Origin: Thermodesulfovibrio sp.
GTDB taxonomy: Bacteria; Nitrospirota; Thermodesulfovibrionia; UBA6902
Reading direction: 5' to 3'
Assembly (NCBI GenBank): GCA_026982355.1
Contig: JALSHG010000104.1
Location: 1 to 43,876 of the forward strand
Length of the DNA stretch: 43,876 nucleotides
Both the position numbers and the translations under genes were made by a program. The first letter of the stretch is position 1, and each line of letters begins with the position of its first letter. Under the pieces are notes generated by a model. The model saw only the letters and a list, made by a program, of their open reading frames with translations, had not been told where the DNA came from and did no database searches. Shown piece after piece: positions 1 through 8,569 of the stretch.

Positions 1-84
1 CTCCACCAACCGTGAACTGTCACTGCTGATTCATATTTCGTCCCTGAAAAACCCGAGTGACCTCTGAAACAGGTTCAGAGTGAT

Positions 85-131
85 AAAAATAAAAGGCCCG
101 GTTAATTAACCGAACGTTAATCAACCGGGCT
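85..131 (-). terminator. Rho-independent terminator after small gene 1
   Basis: A 14-bp stem (97-110 with 116-129, one G-U pair) closes a five-base loop. On the minus strand it is followed by a run rich in T (complement of 81-94). It lies about 100 bases past the stop of the 83-residue gene. A related hairpin follows the paralogous gene upstream, so the terminator was duplicated together with the gene. Confidence 0.8.
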
Positions 132-231
132 TTAATAACCTGTACCCCCGCACCGGGAAACACGGCGCGGCAGAGATGCTTTCCCGCCCGAGACGGGAAA
201 AGCAGGGTTAAAGTCCACCGTCGGGGACCGC

Positions 232-483
232 TTACTTGATTGTTTCGATCCCCTTGATGTTAATCCATGCTATATTGCCTGATGTTGTCTTGATCCTTAT
301 CTCATAATCCTTCTTTTCCTCAAGATAACCGAATTTTCTGAATATGTTCATCAGCTCCCTTTTGAATTCCTTCTTCTTTGCTGCATCCGCGAGGCTGTCA
401 GCGGTGGTGCGGACGGCTACCGGTTTCGAACCGTTGTTGTCCTCGCCGCCGACAGCGAATGTATCCTTGTTTGATCCGGACAT
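232..483 (-). CDS. Small conserved-looking protein, paralogue 1 (83 aa)
   Basis: I do not recognise the family. The protein has a polar, probably disordered first 30 residues and then a compact charged domain. Its last 45 residues closely match the neighbouring paralogue at 634-861: both contain KFGYL, then KDYE, then TTSGNIAWIN and the ending IETIK. The start at 483 (MSGSNKDTF) is preferred over a longer frame from 525 because an AGGGGGCGGA ribosome site precedes it and the longer form would run into the upstream terminator hairpin. The gene has its own terminator at 85-131. No membrane segment, signal peptide or cysteine motif is visible. The conserved C-terminus suggests a small binding or modulator protein, but function is unknown. 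Confidence 0.75.
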   Translation of the reverse strand: MSGSNKDTFAVGGEDNNGSKPVAVRTTADSLADAAKKKEFKRELMNIFRKFGYLEEKKDYEIRIKTTSGNIAWINIKGIETIK

Positions 484-502
484 TGTCTTCCGCCCCCTGC
501 CC

Positions 503-555
503 ACAATAAAAGAAAACCCGATCAATCAACGCTGCCTGTCAATCAATCGGGCTTT
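503..555 (-). terminator. Terminator between the two small paralogues
   Basis: An imperfect hairpin (core 517-522 with 546-551, extended by imperfect AT-rich arms) is followed on the minus strand by a T-rich tract (complement of 503-516). It corresponds in position and sequence to the terminator at 85-131, including the conserved GGGCTTTAA edge. The duplicated unit is therefore gene plus terminator. Confidence 0.6.
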
Positions 556-633
556 AAGTGCCTGTGCTTCAAACCCATTTCATCGAGACGCCGGGTAATG
601 TATCATCAGGGTTAAAGTAACCGTTAATTATAT

Positions 634-861
634 TTATTTGATTGTTTCTATGCTGTTTATATTAATCCACGCTATGTTGCCCGACGTGGTCCTGATCTGC
701 ACCTCATAGTCCTTTCCTTCCGCGAGATAACCGAATTTATGAAATACCTCTATCAACTCCTTTTTGAATAATTTCTTTCTGTAATTGACCGGTTTCACCC
801 TGACCACCTCTGCACTGCCGCCCCCCTGCGGGGTAAATATGTATTTTTTCGACTCAAGCAT
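634..861 (-). CDS. Small conserved-looking protein, paralogue 2 (75 aa)
   Basis: This is the upstream member of the tandem pair. It starts at ATG 861, right behind AAGGGGAT. Residues from about 28 to the end align with paralogue 1 without gaps (KFGYL, KDYE, TTSGNIAWIN, IETIK), while the N-terminal 25 residues are unrelated. The shared domain is basic with a hydrophobic end. No known motif is seen. The 3' flanks of both genes are also alike (CAGGGTTAAAGT close to each stop), so this is a duplication of a cassette of roughly 400 bp that has since diverged in its N-terminal part. Function is unknown. Confidence 0.75.
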   Translation of the reverse strand: MLESKKYIFTPQGGGSAEVVRVKPVNYRKKLFKKELIEVFHKFGYLAEGKDYEVQIRTTSGNIAWININSIETIK

Positions 862-988
862 TTATCCCCTTATCCCCTGTTTAAAGCCGAATTCAAGTTG
901 TCTATCCTTCTTTCGGTTTAAAATTGAACAGATTATGTAAGGTTAGTTTTCCGGGCAGGTTCCACCGCCCGGGTTACACCGGTAATTT

Positions 989-1948
989 TTATGTCAATGC
1001 ACCGCTGCAGCTTGCCCCCGCTCCTGCGGTGCACATGAAACACAGCCGGTTTGTGACTATCTCTCTGTTTTTCAGGTTGTCGTAATCGAAATCCTCAAGC
1101 CGTGCACCCCCGTTTTTCACGGGAAGGTCCAGCACCTGCCAGAAGTCACAGTCAAAAAGCCTGCCGTCCGGGGACACGCTTATCAGGTGCCTGCACATGA
1201 CGTTCTCAACGGTGTCGGGGTTGAATTTCTCCTCCAGCCTTTTTATATACTCAGCCTGTTCCTCAGGCGATATCGATTTGCCCAGCCTGCCGATGGGCAT
1301 GTTGCTCAGGGCTATCAGATGATTGAACGTTATGCCGTGCATCCCGCGCAGTTTCTCTTTATACGCCTTTTCCAGCATTTTCTGGTCCGGCGCAATGTCC
1401 GCCTTCGCCGGATTAAACATTATGTCCAGCTCAAGGCCCGTGCCTTCCCTGCCGTATCCGAGGGAGTTCAGTGTCTTCAGGGCTTCCACGGCCTTTCCGT
1501 ACGTGCCCCTCCCCCTCTGGCCGTCCACGCCTTCCTCTGTGTAGCAGGGCAGTGACGCCACTATCCGGACACCGTTGTCCGCGAGGAACCGCGGAATATC
1601 CTGCAGGGCGTCTTCAGTATATATCGCGAGGTTCGTCCTGACGATCACTTTCTTCCCCAGGTCGATGCATGACTTTACAAAATACTTGAAATAGGCATTC
1701 AGCTCGGGAGAGCCGCCTGTTATGTCGACCGTGCCTATGCGGTCGTTTTCCTTCAGAAGCTGAAGTATCCTTGACATCGTGCTCAGGGACATCATCTCCT
1801 GCCTTTCAGGGGACGCCTCCACGTGGCAGTGTGAACACGTGAGGTTGCATTTGTAACCCACGTTCACCTGCAGGGTCGAGATATCCTGAGCGGTAAGCGG
1901 ATAGCGGCCGACTTCCTTCAGTTTAACGTCGAACTTATTCATATTCAC
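989..1948 (-). CDS. Radical SAM protein, ArsS family (arsenosugar-type)
   Basis: A radical SAM enzyme of about 319 residues. The [4Fe-4S] cluster motif CNLTCSHC lies at residues 34-41, followed by VDITGGSPE, which corresponds to the SAM-binding GGE region. The C-terminus carries further cysteines (MCRH, CDFWQ, FMCTAGAGASC) as expected for an auxiliary cluster. The order TVDITGG, ASLPCY, GYGREGTGLELD, NMPIGR, CTAGAGASC is characteristic of the ArsS/radical SAM-Cys-rich family, some members of which help build arsenosugars. The substrate here is not shown. GTG at 1948 is chosen as start because AAGGAG sits seven bases before it; a TTG at 1954 or ATG at 1942 are alternatives. No ars genes are nearby, so a role in arsenic metabolism rests on family resemblance only. 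Confidence 0.85.
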   Translation of the reverse strand: MNMNKFDVKLKEVGRYPLTAQDISTLQVNVGYKCNLTCSHCHVEASPERQEMMSLSTMSRILQLLKENDRIGTVDITGGSPELNAYFKYFVKSCIDLGKKVIVRTNLAIYTEDALQDIPRFLADNGVRIVASLPCYTEEGVDGQRGRGTYGKAVEALKTLNSLGYGREGTGLELDIMFNPAKADIAPDQKMLEKAYKEKLRGMHGITFNHLIALSNMPIGRLGKSISPEEQAEYIKRLEEKFNPDTVENVMCRHLISVSPDGRLFDCDFWQVLDLPVKNGGARLEDFDYDNLKNREIVTNRLCFMCTAGAGASCSGALT

Positions 1949-1977
1949 AGACAAACTCCTTTTCCGGACTCCATGAC

Positions 1978-2002
1978 GTCATTCCGGCCCGCCGGAAATC
2001 CC
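1978..2002. repeat. GTCATTCC-type inverted repeat remnant
   Basis: The segment reads GTCATTCCGG, a short spacer, then CCGGAA. It resembles the end of the imperfect palindrome at 34432-34507, which begins GTCATTCC and ends GGAATGAC. It sits between the radical SAM gene and the binding-protein gene. It is probably a second, unrelated class of dispersed palindrome. Confidence 0.4.
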
Positions 2003-2040
2003 GTTGCATCTCAAGAAGGTTTCCGGCAGGCGGGAAAGAC

Positions 2041-2072
2041 ATCCTCCCGTCTCCCGCGGGAGACGGGAGGAT
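2041..2072. terminator. Perfect 32-bp palindrome downstream of the binding-protein gene
   Basis: ATCCTCCCGTCTCCCG is followed directly by its exact reverse complement, giving a 16-bp stem with no free loop, beginning 11 bases past the stop of the minus-strand gene at 2083. The RNA hairpin would be very stable, but no clear U-run follows on the minus strand. It may end transcription or protect the 3' end of the mRNA. Confidence 0.5.
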
Positions 2073-2082
2073 TGCCGTTATC

Positions 2083-2955
2083 CTACCTCGGCCATACCCA
2101 CGGCTTGTTCTTGCCGAATATGTCCTCCGGCAGTCTGGGCCTTGCATTTATGGGAAGCGGGAATTTCCCGTTCGGGCCGAACCACTTCTGGTAAATCTTC
2201 TCATATGTGCCGTCTTTGAGCATGTCCTGCAGGAGGAAACTTATCTTGTCCCTCCACTTGCTGTCGTTGGGCGGAACGCCTATCCCGTAGAGTCCGGGGC
2301 TGAAGATGGGGCCCACGGCCTCATAGTCCACTCCTTCGCTGCCTGCAACGCCTGCTATGATCGGCGTGTCCTGAATATAGGCGTCCACCTTGCCCTGTTT
2401 CAACGCCAGGAAGCACTCCGCATTGGTCTGGTATGCATTTATTATGAATTTCTTGGTGCAGCCGAGTTCTCTCAGGTAGTCCTGGCCCGCAAGGTAGGCG
2501 TTCGAGCCCTGCACCACGGCCATCCTCTTGCCGCAAATATCCATGGGTGTTTTAAACCTGCCCTTTTTTGCATAGAATATCTTTCCCGACCACAGGTACG
2601 GGGGCTCCGCATAGTCGATCTGCTCGTCGCGGCTCCTCGTGTGGCTCATGCTGGATATCGTCAGGTCTATCCTCTTGTTGGCAAGGAACGCTATCCTTGT
2701 TTTGTTGTTCACATTGACCCTCTGGACCTTCACGCCGAGCCTCTTGGCGATCTCATTGCCGAGGTCTATGTCGAATCCCGTCCAGTTGCCGTTCTTGTCG
2801 ATATAATTAACAGGAGGCACCGTGGTGCCGGAGCCTATCCTGACCACCCCTCTTTTTTTGACTTCGTCAAGAATGGATTTTGCGGCTGTTGCGGCTGAGA
2901 CAAAGCTCACCATGTACAACAGCACAACCAGTGCGACCAGTCTGCGTCTTTTCAT
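2083..2955 (-). CDS. Periplasmic amino-acid-type solute-binding protein (family 3)
   Basis: A 290-residue extracellular binding protein of the SBP_bac_3 type, which captures polar amino acids or related small molecules for an ABC importer. Residues 1-25 form a Sec signal peptide (MKRRR, hydrophobic core, ATAA cleavage region). The mature part begins SILDEVKKRGVVRIG and has the family's GFDIDLGNEIAKRLGV block and the second-lobe motif KRMAVVQGSNA. The start is supported by AAGGAG ten bases upstream. No permease or ATPase gene is in the window, so it is an orphan binding protein that must pair with a distant transporter or serve a sensor. The ligand cannot be read from the sequence. Confidence 0.88.
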   Translation of the reverse strand: MKRRRLVALVVLLYMVSFVSAATAAKSILDEVKKRGVVRIGSGTTVPPVNYIDKNGNWTGFDIDLGNEIAKRLGVKVQRVNVNNKTRIAFLANKRIDLTISSMSHTRSRDEQIDYAEPPYLWSGKIFYAKKGRFKTPMDICGKRMAVVQGSNAYLAGQDYLRELGCTKKFIINAYQTNAECFLALKQGKVDAYIQDTPIIAGVAGSEGVDYEAVGPIFSPGLYGIGVPPNDSKWRDKISFLLQDMLKDGTYEKIYQKWFGPNGKFPLPINARPRLPEDIFGKNKPWVWPR

Positions 2956-3138
2956 GCTTTTCGTTCTCCTTTCTTGTTGTGTTTGATTTCAGGCTGATAT
3001 GCGGCCGAGTTGAAAAAGATGCAATGTATAATGCAAGGATCATGCCAGCGGAAAACGGTTGAATTACTTGATGAATCTCCGGGAAAACGGACGGGCGCTG
3101 CTCAATTTTTGACCAAGGCGTTAATTAATTGAACAACA

Positions 3139-4524
3139 TTACCTTCTCTCGAGTTTTGCCTTGAGGGTGTTTCTGGATATGCCGAGCATGCGTGCCGTCA
3201 GGGCCTGGTTGTTGTTGTTCAGTTGCAGGGCCTTTTCTATCAGGAGCCTTTCAAAATCAGCGACAGCCTCCCTGTATATATCCGCGCCCCCTGCCTGCAG
3301 TATCCTGTCCACCGCGCCTGAGAGCATCTTCCGGACGTCCCCCCCTGTCTCCGCCGCCCTCATATCCGGCTGTGAGAAAGATTCACAGTCATCGCGGGAG
3401 AGTATGTCCCTCTGGCACAGGACCATGCCGCGCTGGATGATGCTCTGCAGTTCCCTGACGTTTCCGGGCCAGTGGTAGTTGTGAAACTCGCTCAGCAGTT
3501 CCGGGGAGATGCCCTTTACGTTTTTACCGAGTTCCCTGTTGAACTTCCGAATGAAATAGCGCACTATGTCGCCGATGTCATCCTTTCTCTCCCTCAGGGG
3601 CGGCAGGGTGATGCTGACGACATTCAGGCGCCAGTACAGGTCATCCCTGAATTCCCCTCTGTCCCTGAGGGTCTCGAGGTCCTTGTTGGTTGCCGCAATG
3701 ATCCTGACATCCGCCCTTATCAGCTCCTTTCCCCCGAGCCGCTGAAAACATCCGTCCTGCAGCACCCTGAGCAGCTTTGCCTGCAGGGACAGCGGCATGT
3801 CCCCTATCTCGTCAAGGAACATGGTGCCCCCGTCGCACTGCTCGAACTTGCCGATCCTCCTTGCGTCCGCACCCGTAAAGGCTCCCTTTTCATGTCCGAA
3901 TATCTCGCTCTCGAGAAGATTCTCAGGGATGGCCGCGCAGTTGACCGGCAGGAACGGTCTGCTGACCCTCCTGCTGTGATGGTAAAGCGCCCTTGCGATC
4001 AGTTCTTTGCCCGTCCCTGTCTCGCCCCGCAGGAGCACTGTTACATCCGTTTCAGCGACCTGGCCGATCTTTTTGAATATGTTGAGCATGACGGGGCTCC
4101 TGCCTATAATCCTGTCGCCGTCCTCCTCGTCAATGCCCTCGAATGTCACGGGGGTGGACATCTTTCCGTCCATGATGGCCTTTCTGACCAGTGATATCAG
4201 CGCATCGTTGTCAAACGGCTTGGTCAGGTAATCATAGGCCCCGTACTTCATGGCGGTTATCGCCCTCTCGGACGTGCTGTAGGCCGTCATCATTATCACT
4301 GTAAGGGAGTGGTTGCCGCTCTTCAGTCTCCTGAGCGTCTCCAGCCCGTCCATGCCCGGCATGGTTACGTCCATTATGACGAGGTCCGGATTTTCGCTTC
4401 CGGCCTTCTCCACGGCTTCGGTTCCGTTTTCCGCTGTGATGACATCATAGCCGCACCTGCCCAGAATCTTTCTGAAAGAGTGCCGGACCCCTTTTTCGTC
4501 GTCCACTACGAGAATCTTATTCAT
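3139..4524 (-). CDS. Sigma-54-dependent response regulator, NtrC family
   Basis: A 461-residue NtrC-like activator. The receiver domain (1-120) has phosphoacceptor Asp52 in [10 protein letters not shown]. The AAA+ domain from about 140 carries the Walker A motif GETGTGKE and the sigma-54 contact motif GAFTGA. A C-terminal Fis-type helix-turn-helix ends in [15 protein letters not shown]. The ATG overlaps the last eight bases of the kinase gene (ATGAATAA), so the two are translationally coupled and form a cognate pair. It should activate sigma-54 promoters when phosphorylated. No clear -24/-12 site was found nearby, so the targets are unknown. Confidence 0.95.
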   Translation of the reverse strand: MNKILVVDDEKGVRHSFRKILGRCGYDVITAENGTEAVEKAGSENPDLVIMDVTMPGMDGLETLRRLKSGNHSLTVIMMTAYSTSERAITAMKYGAYDYLTKPFDNDALISLVRKAIMDGKMSTPVTFEGIDEEDGDRIIGRSPVMLNIFKKIGQVAETDVTVLLRGETGTGKELIARALYHHSRRVSRPFLPVNCAAIPENLLESEIFGHEKGAFTGADARRIGKFEQCDGGTMFLDEIGDMPLSLQAKLLRVLQDGCFQRLGGKELIRADVRIIAATNKDLETLRDRGEFRDDLYWRLNVVSITLPPLRERKDDIGDIVRYFIRKFNRELGKNVKGISPELLSEFHNYHWPGNVRELQSIIQRGMVLCQRDILSRDDCESFSQPDMRAAETGGDVRKMLSGAVDRILQAGGADIYREAVADFERLLIEKALQLNNNNQALTARMLGISRNTLKAKLERR

Positions 4525-5926
4525 CTTCCTTTCCTATTGGCAGCCTCACGGTGAACACCGTTCCCCTGCCTTCCACGCTGTTGAAAAACAGCCTGCCTCC
4601 GTGCGATCTCACTATATTATAAGCTATCGAGAGACCCAGCCCGGTACCGTCCGTCTTGGTGGTGAAGAACGGGTCGAATATCTTCGAGCGGATATCCTGC
4701 GGGATGCCGCTTCCCCTGTCCCATATCATGACTTCCGAAAACCCGTCGTCCGTCTTGCCCGATATTCTTATCTCCCCGCCGTCGGGCATTGCGTGCACGG
4801 CATTGATGATGAGATTGAGAAAGACCTGCTCAAGGAGGGCCCTGTCGGCCCTGACAGGGGGGATGCTTTCCAGCATGTCCTTGTGCACCGCTATGTTCGA
4901 GTTTTCAATGTCGAAGGTTGCGAGGGTCAGGACACGGTCGATAAGGGAGTTCAGATCCACCGGCGAATAGTTGAGGCTCTTCTGTTTCACGAAGCCTATG
5001 AAGTTTGTAAGTATATTGTCTATCTTTTCTATTTCCCCGCTGATGACTTCTGCGTCTTCCCTTGTCATGTCAGGCTGCTCCTTGAACGCCTGAAAAAGCA
5101 TTTTCAGGGTGGTCATGGGGTTTTTAAGCTCATGTGCAAGGCCCGCTGATATCTGGCCGATGGAGGAGAGCTTCTCGGCCTGCAGCAGGTGCGTGTATGT
5201 GTATGCCTCTTCCATCTTCTCCTTGGCCATCTTCAGCTCCATGGAGAGCCTGTTGAAGTTGCGTGCAAGATATCCCACCTCATCCCCTGCGCCTGGATGC
5301 ACCTCCACCTTCCTGCCGAACTCGCCCCTGCCGAGCACCTTTGTAAACTCAACGAATTTATTCAGGGGCCCGGTGATGAAACGGCTGAATATGAACGAGG
5401 CGATTATCCCGAGTATTATCACGGATATTATGATGGGGAATGTCAGGTATCTCATCTCATTCAGAGTATCCCTGAGCCTGTCCTCCCTTATGCCTACGTG
5501 AAGCTCCGACTTCGTGCCCTTGAATACGCTCACGCCCACGTCCCTTATGTAGCCTTTCTCAGTATCGAGGAGCTGCACGCGGAGGCTTTTACCGGCAAGC
5601 GGATTCCATGTAAGGATGTCAGGCGGCAGGCCGTTGCTGAAGGTATGGGCGAATATCCTGCCTTCTTCATCCGTTACATATATATATTCAAGGTCCTTTT
5701 CCTTGCTGAGGACCTCGTTGAATGCCTTCGTAGTCTGGTAGTAATCCTTCATGGGGATGTTATTGGCTATGCGGTCAGCAAGGTTGCCTGCTATTGATAC
5801 GGCCTTTTTCTCAAGCTCTTCCCTGAAGGCATTTATGACGACCCCGCGTATCGGCAGAAGGGTGAAAAACACGACGCTCAGGGCTATCGCCGTGGTGAGG
5901 ATGGTTATCTTTGTTCTCAGTTTCAT
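4517..5926 (-). CDS. Membrane sensor histidine kinase
   Basis: A 469-residue kinase with a first membrane helix at about 7-25, a periplasmic sensor segment of about 150 residues, a second helix ([18 protein letters not shown]), a HAMP linker, a HisKA domain with the phosphorylated His in [12 protein letters not shown], and a HATPase domain with the G boxes DRGSGIP and [11 protein letters not shown] start at ATG 5926 (MKLRTKITI). The in-frame extension upstream to 6013 is only translation of the palindromic repeat at 5931-6020. The ribosome site GTAAGG is the terminal sequence of that repeat. It is followed by and overlaps its response regulator, and is preceded by a PhnD-like lipoprotein that may be its ligand-sensing partner. 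Confidence 0.93.
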   Translation of the reverse strand: MKLRTKITILTTAIALSVVFFTLLPIRGVVINAFREELEKKAVSIAGNLADRIANNIPMKDYYQTTKAFNEVLSKEKDLEYIYVTDEEGRIFAHTFSNGLPPDILTWNPLAGKSLRVQLLDTEKGYIRDVGVSVFKGTKSELHVGIREDRLRDTLNEMRYLTFPIIISVIILGIIASFIFSRFITGPLNKFVEFTKVLGRGEFGRKVEVHPGAGDEVGYLARNFNRLSMELKMAKEKMEEAYTYTHLLQAEKLSSIGQISAGLAHELKNPMTTLKMLFQAFKEQPDMTREDAEVISGEIEKIDNILTNFIGFVKQKSLNYSPVDLNSLIDRVLTLATFDIENSNIAVHKDMLESIPPVRADRALLEQVFLNLIINAVHAMPDGGEIRISGKTDDGFSEVMIWDRGSGIPQDIRSKIFDPFFTTKTDGTGLGLSIAYNIVRSHGGRLFFNSVEGRGTVFTVRLPIGKEDE

Positions 5927-5930
5927 TTGC

Positions 5931-6020
5931 CTTACAGCGGCATAAAAATGCCGCCCGCGGGCAGGGGAGTCAGAAGGTTTTACGCCGGACTCCCCTGCCG
6001 GCTTGTGCAACATTAAGATT
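5931..6020 (-). repeat. Dispersed palindromic element, copy A (full)
   Basis: A complete element with the left end at 6018 and the right end at 5931. The left terminus (CTTAATGTTGCA) contains the TAA stop of the lipoprotein gene. The GC hairpin arms are GGCAGGGGAGTC and GACTCCCCTGCC. The right terminus ends in GTAAGG, five to ten bases before the kinase ATG, where it acts as the ribosome-binding site. The whole intergenic space is thus the element. Confidence 0.85.
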
Positions 6021-6939
6021 TATTTAAAAGCCCGTATTCCATTGCAAGGGCCTTCACCTTCCCGAGCCCGGGTTCCTTTATCTCCGTGAAACCGCCCGGC
6101 ATCTCCGTCCTGTCCCAGTCAAAGAGCATGTCCCTGTCCTTTCCCATCGGGTCAAAGGAGAGGAGAGCGGATTTCACCGCCTCCACTATCTTGGCGTCTA
6201 CATGGCTGTTGTATGCTATAAGTACCGCGGGATATGCACCGGAGACCTTCAATATCTTTATCTTCCCCTCTGAGGCCAGTCTCTTTGCAAGGCTGTCGCG
6301 TATGCCCCCTGCGTCGCACTCACCATTGAGCACCGCCTTTACGGCGTTTGTCAGTGAACCGGTATAGACGTATTTACCGAGATCATCGAGTGTGATCCCC
6401 GCATTGCTGAGCATCTTGCGCGGTATAAGGTGCCCCTGCGCAGACATCCTGTCGCCGAATGCAAAGCACTTTCCCCTTATATCTCTTATGCTTTCGATAC
6501 TGCTGTCCGACCTTGTAAATATCATTGTGTGATATGTCGGGTAACCCCCCCTGTTCAAACCGCTTACAAGGTACTTGATGCCGTATTCGTTCTTTCCGAT
6601 TACATATCTCAGTGCGCCTATTGCGGCGAAGTCCGTGACTCCCCTGCCGAGATTTTCAACCGTGTCCTCGTACTTGGTCGTGAATTTGATGCGGAAGCGC
6701 TTGCCCGTGGCCTTTTCAAGATATTTGAGAAAGGGTGTGTAGATCATAACCTCTTCTTTCGGGCCGAGCCCCGGGTCGAATCCGAACCATATCGTGTTCT
6801 GCTGCGGGTAATCCGTCTCCCTGGAAATGCCGCCTTCCCTCTTGTACAGGCTTACCTTCTTTGGCGCCCCATCTCCTGAACATCCGGATATCACGACAAA
6901 GGAAAGTATGATTAATGCTGAAAACAACCTGTTCATCAT
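6013..6939 (-). CDS. PhnD-like phosphate/phosphonate-type binding lipoprotein
   Basis: About 308 residues. A lipoprotein signal peptide ends in VISGC (lipidated Cys20), so the protein is anchored in the periplasm. The mature part is of the PhnD/phosphonate-binding superfamily (WFGFDPGLGPKEE, KYLEKATGKRFRI, DFAAIGALRYV, SDSSIESIRDIRGKCFAFGD). The ATG at 6939 overlaps the stop of the aminopeptidase gene as ATGA; a GGGAGG site lies 14 bases upstream. No phn transporter genes are here. The kinase gene follows directly, so I infer that the lipoprotein presents a ligand to that kinase rather than to a transporter. Its stop codon is supplied by repeat copy A. Confidence 0.87.
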   Translation of the reverse strand: MMNRLFSALIILSFVVISGCSGDGAPKKVSLYKREGGISRETDYPQQNTIWFGFDPGLGPKEEVMIYTPFLKYLEKATGKRFRIKFTTKYEDTVENLGRGVTDFAAIGALRYVIGKNEYGIKYLVSGLNRGGYPTYHTMIFTRSDSSIESIRDIRGKCFAFGDRMSAQGHLIPRKMLSNAGITLDDLGKYVYTGSLTNAVKAVLNGECDAGGIRDSLAKRLASEGKIKILKVSGAYPAVLIAYNSHVDAKIVEAVKSALLSFDPMGKDRDMLFDWDRTEMPGGFTEIKEPGLGKVKALAMEYGLLNKS

Positions 6940-8042
6940 CTGCCGGAAGACCACCTCCCGTTATTCAGGAGAACCGCCGTTCCGTTGTCTTCACCGGAAA
7001 ACAACGTCACAGTGGGACTGAAAAATACGAAGTCCTGATGCAGGGGGGCGCTCACCCTTCCGCCGAACGAGCTGTTGTCCCCGACTGCGACGTGCACTGT
7101 CCCGGATATCTTCTCGGACTCAAGTATGTTGTCAGGTCTTGAGGCACTGTTGTTCGTGCCTATTCCGAACTCGGCTATGTTCCTGTTGTCGTCCCTCTCT
7201 GAGAGTTTCTCCCGCAGGTATTCCGCGTAGGGTTCATTGCCCTCCACCTCTTCAACAATCCCGTTTCCGACGTAAAGCGTGACCGGTTCTTCAAGCCTTC
7301 TTGTGGGCGCCCATTCAAGCACGAGCCTGCCCTCCGCCGAGCCCTCCAGGGGCGCAAAATAGACTTCCCCCGCCGGCAGGTTGCCGAATGACCCCGGATC
7401 TGTAAGTATACCCGTGTCGCACCTGGCCTTTCTGCCGCCCCGGCGGAGCGTTATGAATGTGCCGTTGGGGGTTTTCATCTCCAGTCTTTCGTATTTATTT
7501 ACGATATCCGCCGTTCTGTGCGTCATTTCCATCATTTCATTCCAGTCCACCCTCATCGGACCTGAAAGCATCTTTTCGTCGAACAGCGGCATGCTTGCAT
7601 ATCTGGCCCTGCATATCCCTGTCAGGAAGTCTCTGAACCTCGTGTGGCTTGTGGAAAAATGCGAGACGGCTATGACAACGTCTGCCGCTTCTTCTTTATA
7701 TCCGCTGATGATACGTCCTGCATCTTTTATTCCTTCCCCGGTTACTGTCTTGGACAGGAGAGGATTGAGTAGTCCGGCCTTTTTCAGCCCTGTGCATGCG
7801 TTTTCACCGAACGCCTCCGTCCAGACATCCTCCGGCGGTTCCGCGCCGTGACATCCGGAAGGGCTGTATCCGATATATGAAATACGAGGGGTGAACCGCC
7901 TTCCCCTTTCGGCGATCAGTCTTACGGTCTTTGTTATCTCTTCGTTGAACCCGTCTGTGATGACAAGTACCTTTTCACCCGCCCTGACGGCAAGGTTGAT
8001 TCCGAATATGTTGTCTATGATACTGTTCAGTGGATTTTTCAC
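6936..8042 (-). CDS. M29-family (aminopeptidase T-like) metallopeptidase
   Basis: A 368-residue protein matching the thermophilic aminopeptidase T/AmpS/PepS family, which removes N-terminal residues using a two-metal centre. Family signatures in order: TDPGSFGNLPAGEVYFAPLEG, with the first metal-binding Glu; NIAEFGIGTN, with the second Glu; GTVHVAVGDNSSFGG, with a His; and PLHQDFV, with the terminal His-Asp pair. The N-terminal domain is less conserved than in known peptidases. The start is GTG 8042 without a good ribosome site, so it is uncertain. It heads a tightly overlapping operon with the lipoprotein, kinase and regulator. A peptidase in a signalling operon is unexpected. Confidence 0.82.
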   Translation of the reverse strand: MKNPLNSIIDNIFGINLAVRAGEKVLVITDGFNEEITKTVRLIAERGRRFTPRISYIGYSPSGCHGAEPPEDVWTEAFGENACTGLKKAGLLNPLLSKTVTGEGIKDAGRIISGYKEEAADVVIAVSHFSTSHTRFRDFLTGICRARYASMPLFDEKMLSGPMRVDWNEMMEMTHRTADIVNKYERLEMKTPNGTFITLRRGGRKARCDTGILTDPGSFGNLPAGEVYFAPLEGSAEGRLVLEWAPTRRLEEPVTLYVGNGIVEEVEGNEPYAEYLREKLSERDDNRNIAEFGIGTNNSASRPDNILESEKISGTVHVAVGDNSSFGGRVSAPLHQDFVFFSPTVTLFSGEDNGTAVLLNNGRWSSGR

Positions 8043-8569
8043 GGGGTGTTTTCAACCAATAAGCCGGTTTACTTTTTATTATATATCTTTTTATTAAATA
8101 ATTTAATAGAAGAAACAAGGCCGTTGAAAGTGTTGGCTGTGCATGGAACATAAGGGGAAATAACGGGAAACCATTAGTTGACAATTTGTTGAAAACACGG
8201 CGGCATGCTTGACAAATCGCATGTGAAATGATAGGCTTCAAAGTTGGTAAGTTTACTGTTCAGCATGCCGGATATTGTCAGGGATACCTGTTGATAACCA
8301 CCGCTGAGGACTCCGGAATGTATTGCCTGTCGTGTCTCTGACCGGTATTCGAGGATACGTTGAAAACCTGTTTGCAGATGAATGCCAGCTGTCCGGTTGA
8401 CCCCGACAGCCCGTGAAAATTGTCCACTATTGATTCACACGGTTTATACAGGATATCCTTCAAGACCGGGCCTGCAGCCCGGCATCATACTTTAATGCTG
8501 CATGAACGGGCATAGGAGTCTGCCGGCGGTATTTTATGCAGCTGTCAATGTAAGGAAAGGTTGAAGAAG
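8043..8569. other. Divergent intergenic region before serC
   Basis: This 527-base gap separates the M29 gene and serC. It begins AT-rich (8080-8110). A possible sigma-70 promoter for serC has TTGACA at 8209-8214, a 17-base spacer and TAGGCT at 8232-8237, a weak -10. A small hairpin (CCGGGC loop GCCCGG) lies at 8466-8482. The last 70 bases are a short copy of the dispersed element. I see no coding sequence, tRNA or known riboswitch here. Confidence 0.5.
8489..8555 (+). repeat. Dispersed palindromic element, copy B (short)
   Basis: A compact copy: left end CTTTAATGCTGCATGAACGG, then GGAGTC, then directly the right-end sequence GCCGGCGGTATTTTATGCAG and GTAAGG. Most of the internal hairpin is missing. 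The terminal GTAAGG with the next bases AAAGG forms the serC ribosome site. Confidence 0.75.

Noticed and set aside
3472-4194. A 240-codon plus-strand frame
   Set aside because: Antisense to the AAA+ domain of the NtrC-type regulator, with no recognisable motif.
5927-6013. N-terminal extension of the membrane kinase
   Set aside because: These 29 codons are translation of the dispersed element; the kinase proper starts MKLRTKITI with its own site.
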